A DNA stretch of 6,004 nucleotides from Elusimicrobiota bacterium (lineage in GTDB: Bacteria > CG03 > SLGR01 > PWQF01): the NCBI GenBank assembly GCA_003556865.1, contig PWQF01000067.1:1-6004 (forward strand), read 5' to 3'. Below, piece by piece: positions 5,081 through 6,004 of this stretch. Made by a program: the position numbers and the translations under genes. Each line of letters starts with the position of its first letter. Position 1 is the first letter of the stretch. The notes under the pieces are model-generated. The model searched no databases and was not told where the DNA came from. It worked only from the letters and a program-made list of their open reading frames with translations.

Positions 5081-6004
5081 ATGAAAAATATTTTTAGCCT
5101 TAATAAATTACGTTTCCTGGCATTAACATCAGTTATATTGATGGCGCCGGGGCTTCTGCAGGCACAATTTATTGTCTGTAAATCCGGTGATTATGATTAT
5201 GAGAGCATCCAGGAAGCCGTAGCGGATCTCGGAAATTACAGTTCGATACAGGTAAGAGACGGCACCTATGAATACGAAAGCACCATGACAATTGATAATA
5301 TAGGTATCATATTAGAGGCCTATCCCGGCCATTCTCCCGTCTATGACGGGGGCAGCAGTGATACGGCAATAAATATCTTGCAGTCCGGGGTTATAATAAG
5401 AGGGTTAGAAATAAGAGGAAGCGGTAGTTACGGAATTATGGTTCAGGGGCATTCTGCTACCGTTGAGATGTGTGAGATTCACGGCTTCGTCCGGGGTATC
5501 CACATAGGCTTGGGGCCCGGTCACTTTGATACGGATATCCGAGGAAACATCATAAGAGACAATAATATAGGGGTTAATATTGACGGCGGAAGCGCAAAGT
5601 TCTACAGGAACGTTTTTGATAATATCATAACCAACGTGCAGTTTGCCAATGCCGCAGGAGTCTGGCACGACGGGGATCCCCTCGACCCCAATACGGGTAT
5701 AGGAGAAGAGGGCAGGGGGGGTAACTACTGGAGCGATTATGAAGGGGAGGACAGGGGGGACGGGATAGGAGAGATCCCCTATGTTATGTCAGGTTTTGTT
5801 TCAGGTGAAGTTCAGGATGATTTTCCCTGGATGAGCCCTGATTTTTACGTCCCGGCAGGAAGTTTTGATGTTGCGGTAACTGATATCACCGCGGGGGAAA
5901 GTCCGGATATCACGATTACAGCCCTAAAGGATATGCATGATAACAATCTCCTGGGAGATTTAAGCGTAACCATAGAAATTAACGGGGCTTCAGAGACAGA
6001 GGAA
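5081..6004 (+). CDS. Secreted NosD-like parallel beta-helix protein (3' end outside window)
   Basis: The frame is open from the ATG at 5081 through the last base, giving 308 residues with no stop, so the gene continues outside. Residues 1-28 are a signal peptide: basic start (K2, K9, R11), hydrophobic core 12-26, likely cleavage after LLQA. Residues about 30-205 read as short beta-helix rungs of the pectin-lyase/NosD type: SIQEAVADL, IQVRDGTY, VIIRGLEI, YGIMVQG, RGNIIRDNNIGVNI, FYRNVFDN. Residues 214-234 carry the NosD-type signature GNYWSDYEGEDRGDGIGEIPY, followed by DDFPWM. From about 262 a new domain starts (FDVAVTDITAGESPDITITALKD...LSVTIEING), probably an Ig-like beta-sandwich. The ribosome site is weak (GGA 8 bases upstream). 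It is probably exported to the surface or periplasm and binds carbohydrate, or is structural. True NosD serves nitrous-oxide reductase, but no nos genes are seen and this domain is widely reused, so I give no symbol. Confidence 0.85.
   Translation, partial: MKNIFSLNKLRFLALTSVILMAPGLLQAQFIVCKSGDYDYESIQEAVADLGNYSSIQVRDGTYEYESTMTIDNIGIILEAYPGHSPVYDGGSSDTAINILQSGVIIRGLEIRGSGSYGIMVQGHSATVEMCEIHGFVRGIHIGLGPGHFDTDIRGNIIRDNNIGVNIDGGSAKFYRNVFDNIITNVQFANAAGVWHDGDPLDPNTGIGEEGRGGNYWSDYEGEDRGDGIGEIPYVMSGFVSGEVQDDFPWMSPDFYVPAGSFDVAVTDITAGESPDITITALKDMHDNNLLGDLSVTIEINGASETEE

Noticed and set aside
4954..5097. 47-codon open frame (MVMAGVICPKEK...) in the leader, overlapping the start of the NosD-like gene
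   Set aside because: There is a weak AAGG 5 bases upstream, but the protein is low in recognisable features, its start lies inside the 10-bp stem and it overlaps the better supported gene. It is probably chance, though a translated leader cannot be excluded.
5405..5668. 87-codon open frame on the - strand
   Set aside because: It is antisense to the NosD-like gene, whose signal peptide, beta-helix rungs and signature motif are on the + strand.

Overview
The window looks like chromosomal DNA from an anaerobic or microaerophilic bacterium of moderate GC content. The reasons are a rubrerythrin followed by a superoxide reductase, clear Shine-Dalgarno sites, and two sigma70-type promoters with near-consensus -35/-10 boxes. 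The visible tail of the rubrerythrin resembles the Desulfovibrio protein, but the phylum cannot be fixed from this sequence alone. There are six protein genes, two of them cut by the window edges. I see no rRNA, tRNA, insertion sequence or CRISPR array.

Bases 3-798 (+ strand) hold an oxidative-stress pair: the C-terminal 112 residues of a rubrerythrin, then a 147-residue superoxide reductase. The latter carries a rubredoxin-like zinc/iron knuckle in place of the usual desulforedoxin domain. The pair should reduce peroxide and superoxide respectively without making oxygen. It meets the next operon tail to tail, and a 12-bp-stem hairpin over the junction (806-849) could terminate both transcripts.

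Bases 817-4641 (- strand) hold a tight three-gene operon, transcribed from a promoter near 4684-4712. In order of transcription it encodes: (1) a membrane-anchored protein with a zinc ribbon and three OB-folds, two of them a recent tandem duplication; (2) a polytopic permease resembling the archaeal-type TctA/DUF112 family; (3) a membrane metal-dependent hydrolase-like protein of the YdjM/DUF457 family with an insertion of about 160 residues. The genes are separated by 10 bp and then overlap by 4 bp (ATGA). The cassette is the best candidate here for an undescribed system. An OB-fold module predicted to lie outside the membrane, a permease without its usual partners and a membrane hydrolase would fit capture, transport and processing of some polymer or nucleotide-like ligand. 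That role is inference only.

Bases 4642-5080 are a divergent regulatory region. It has one promoter facing each way, two inverted repeats placed like operators, and a roughly 205-nt leader with a 10-bp stem. I could not assign the leader to a riboswitch class. Bases 5081-6004 (+ strand) begin a secreted NosD-like parallel beta-helix protein with the GNYWSDY signature and the start of a second, probably Ig-like, domain. The gene runs off the window.
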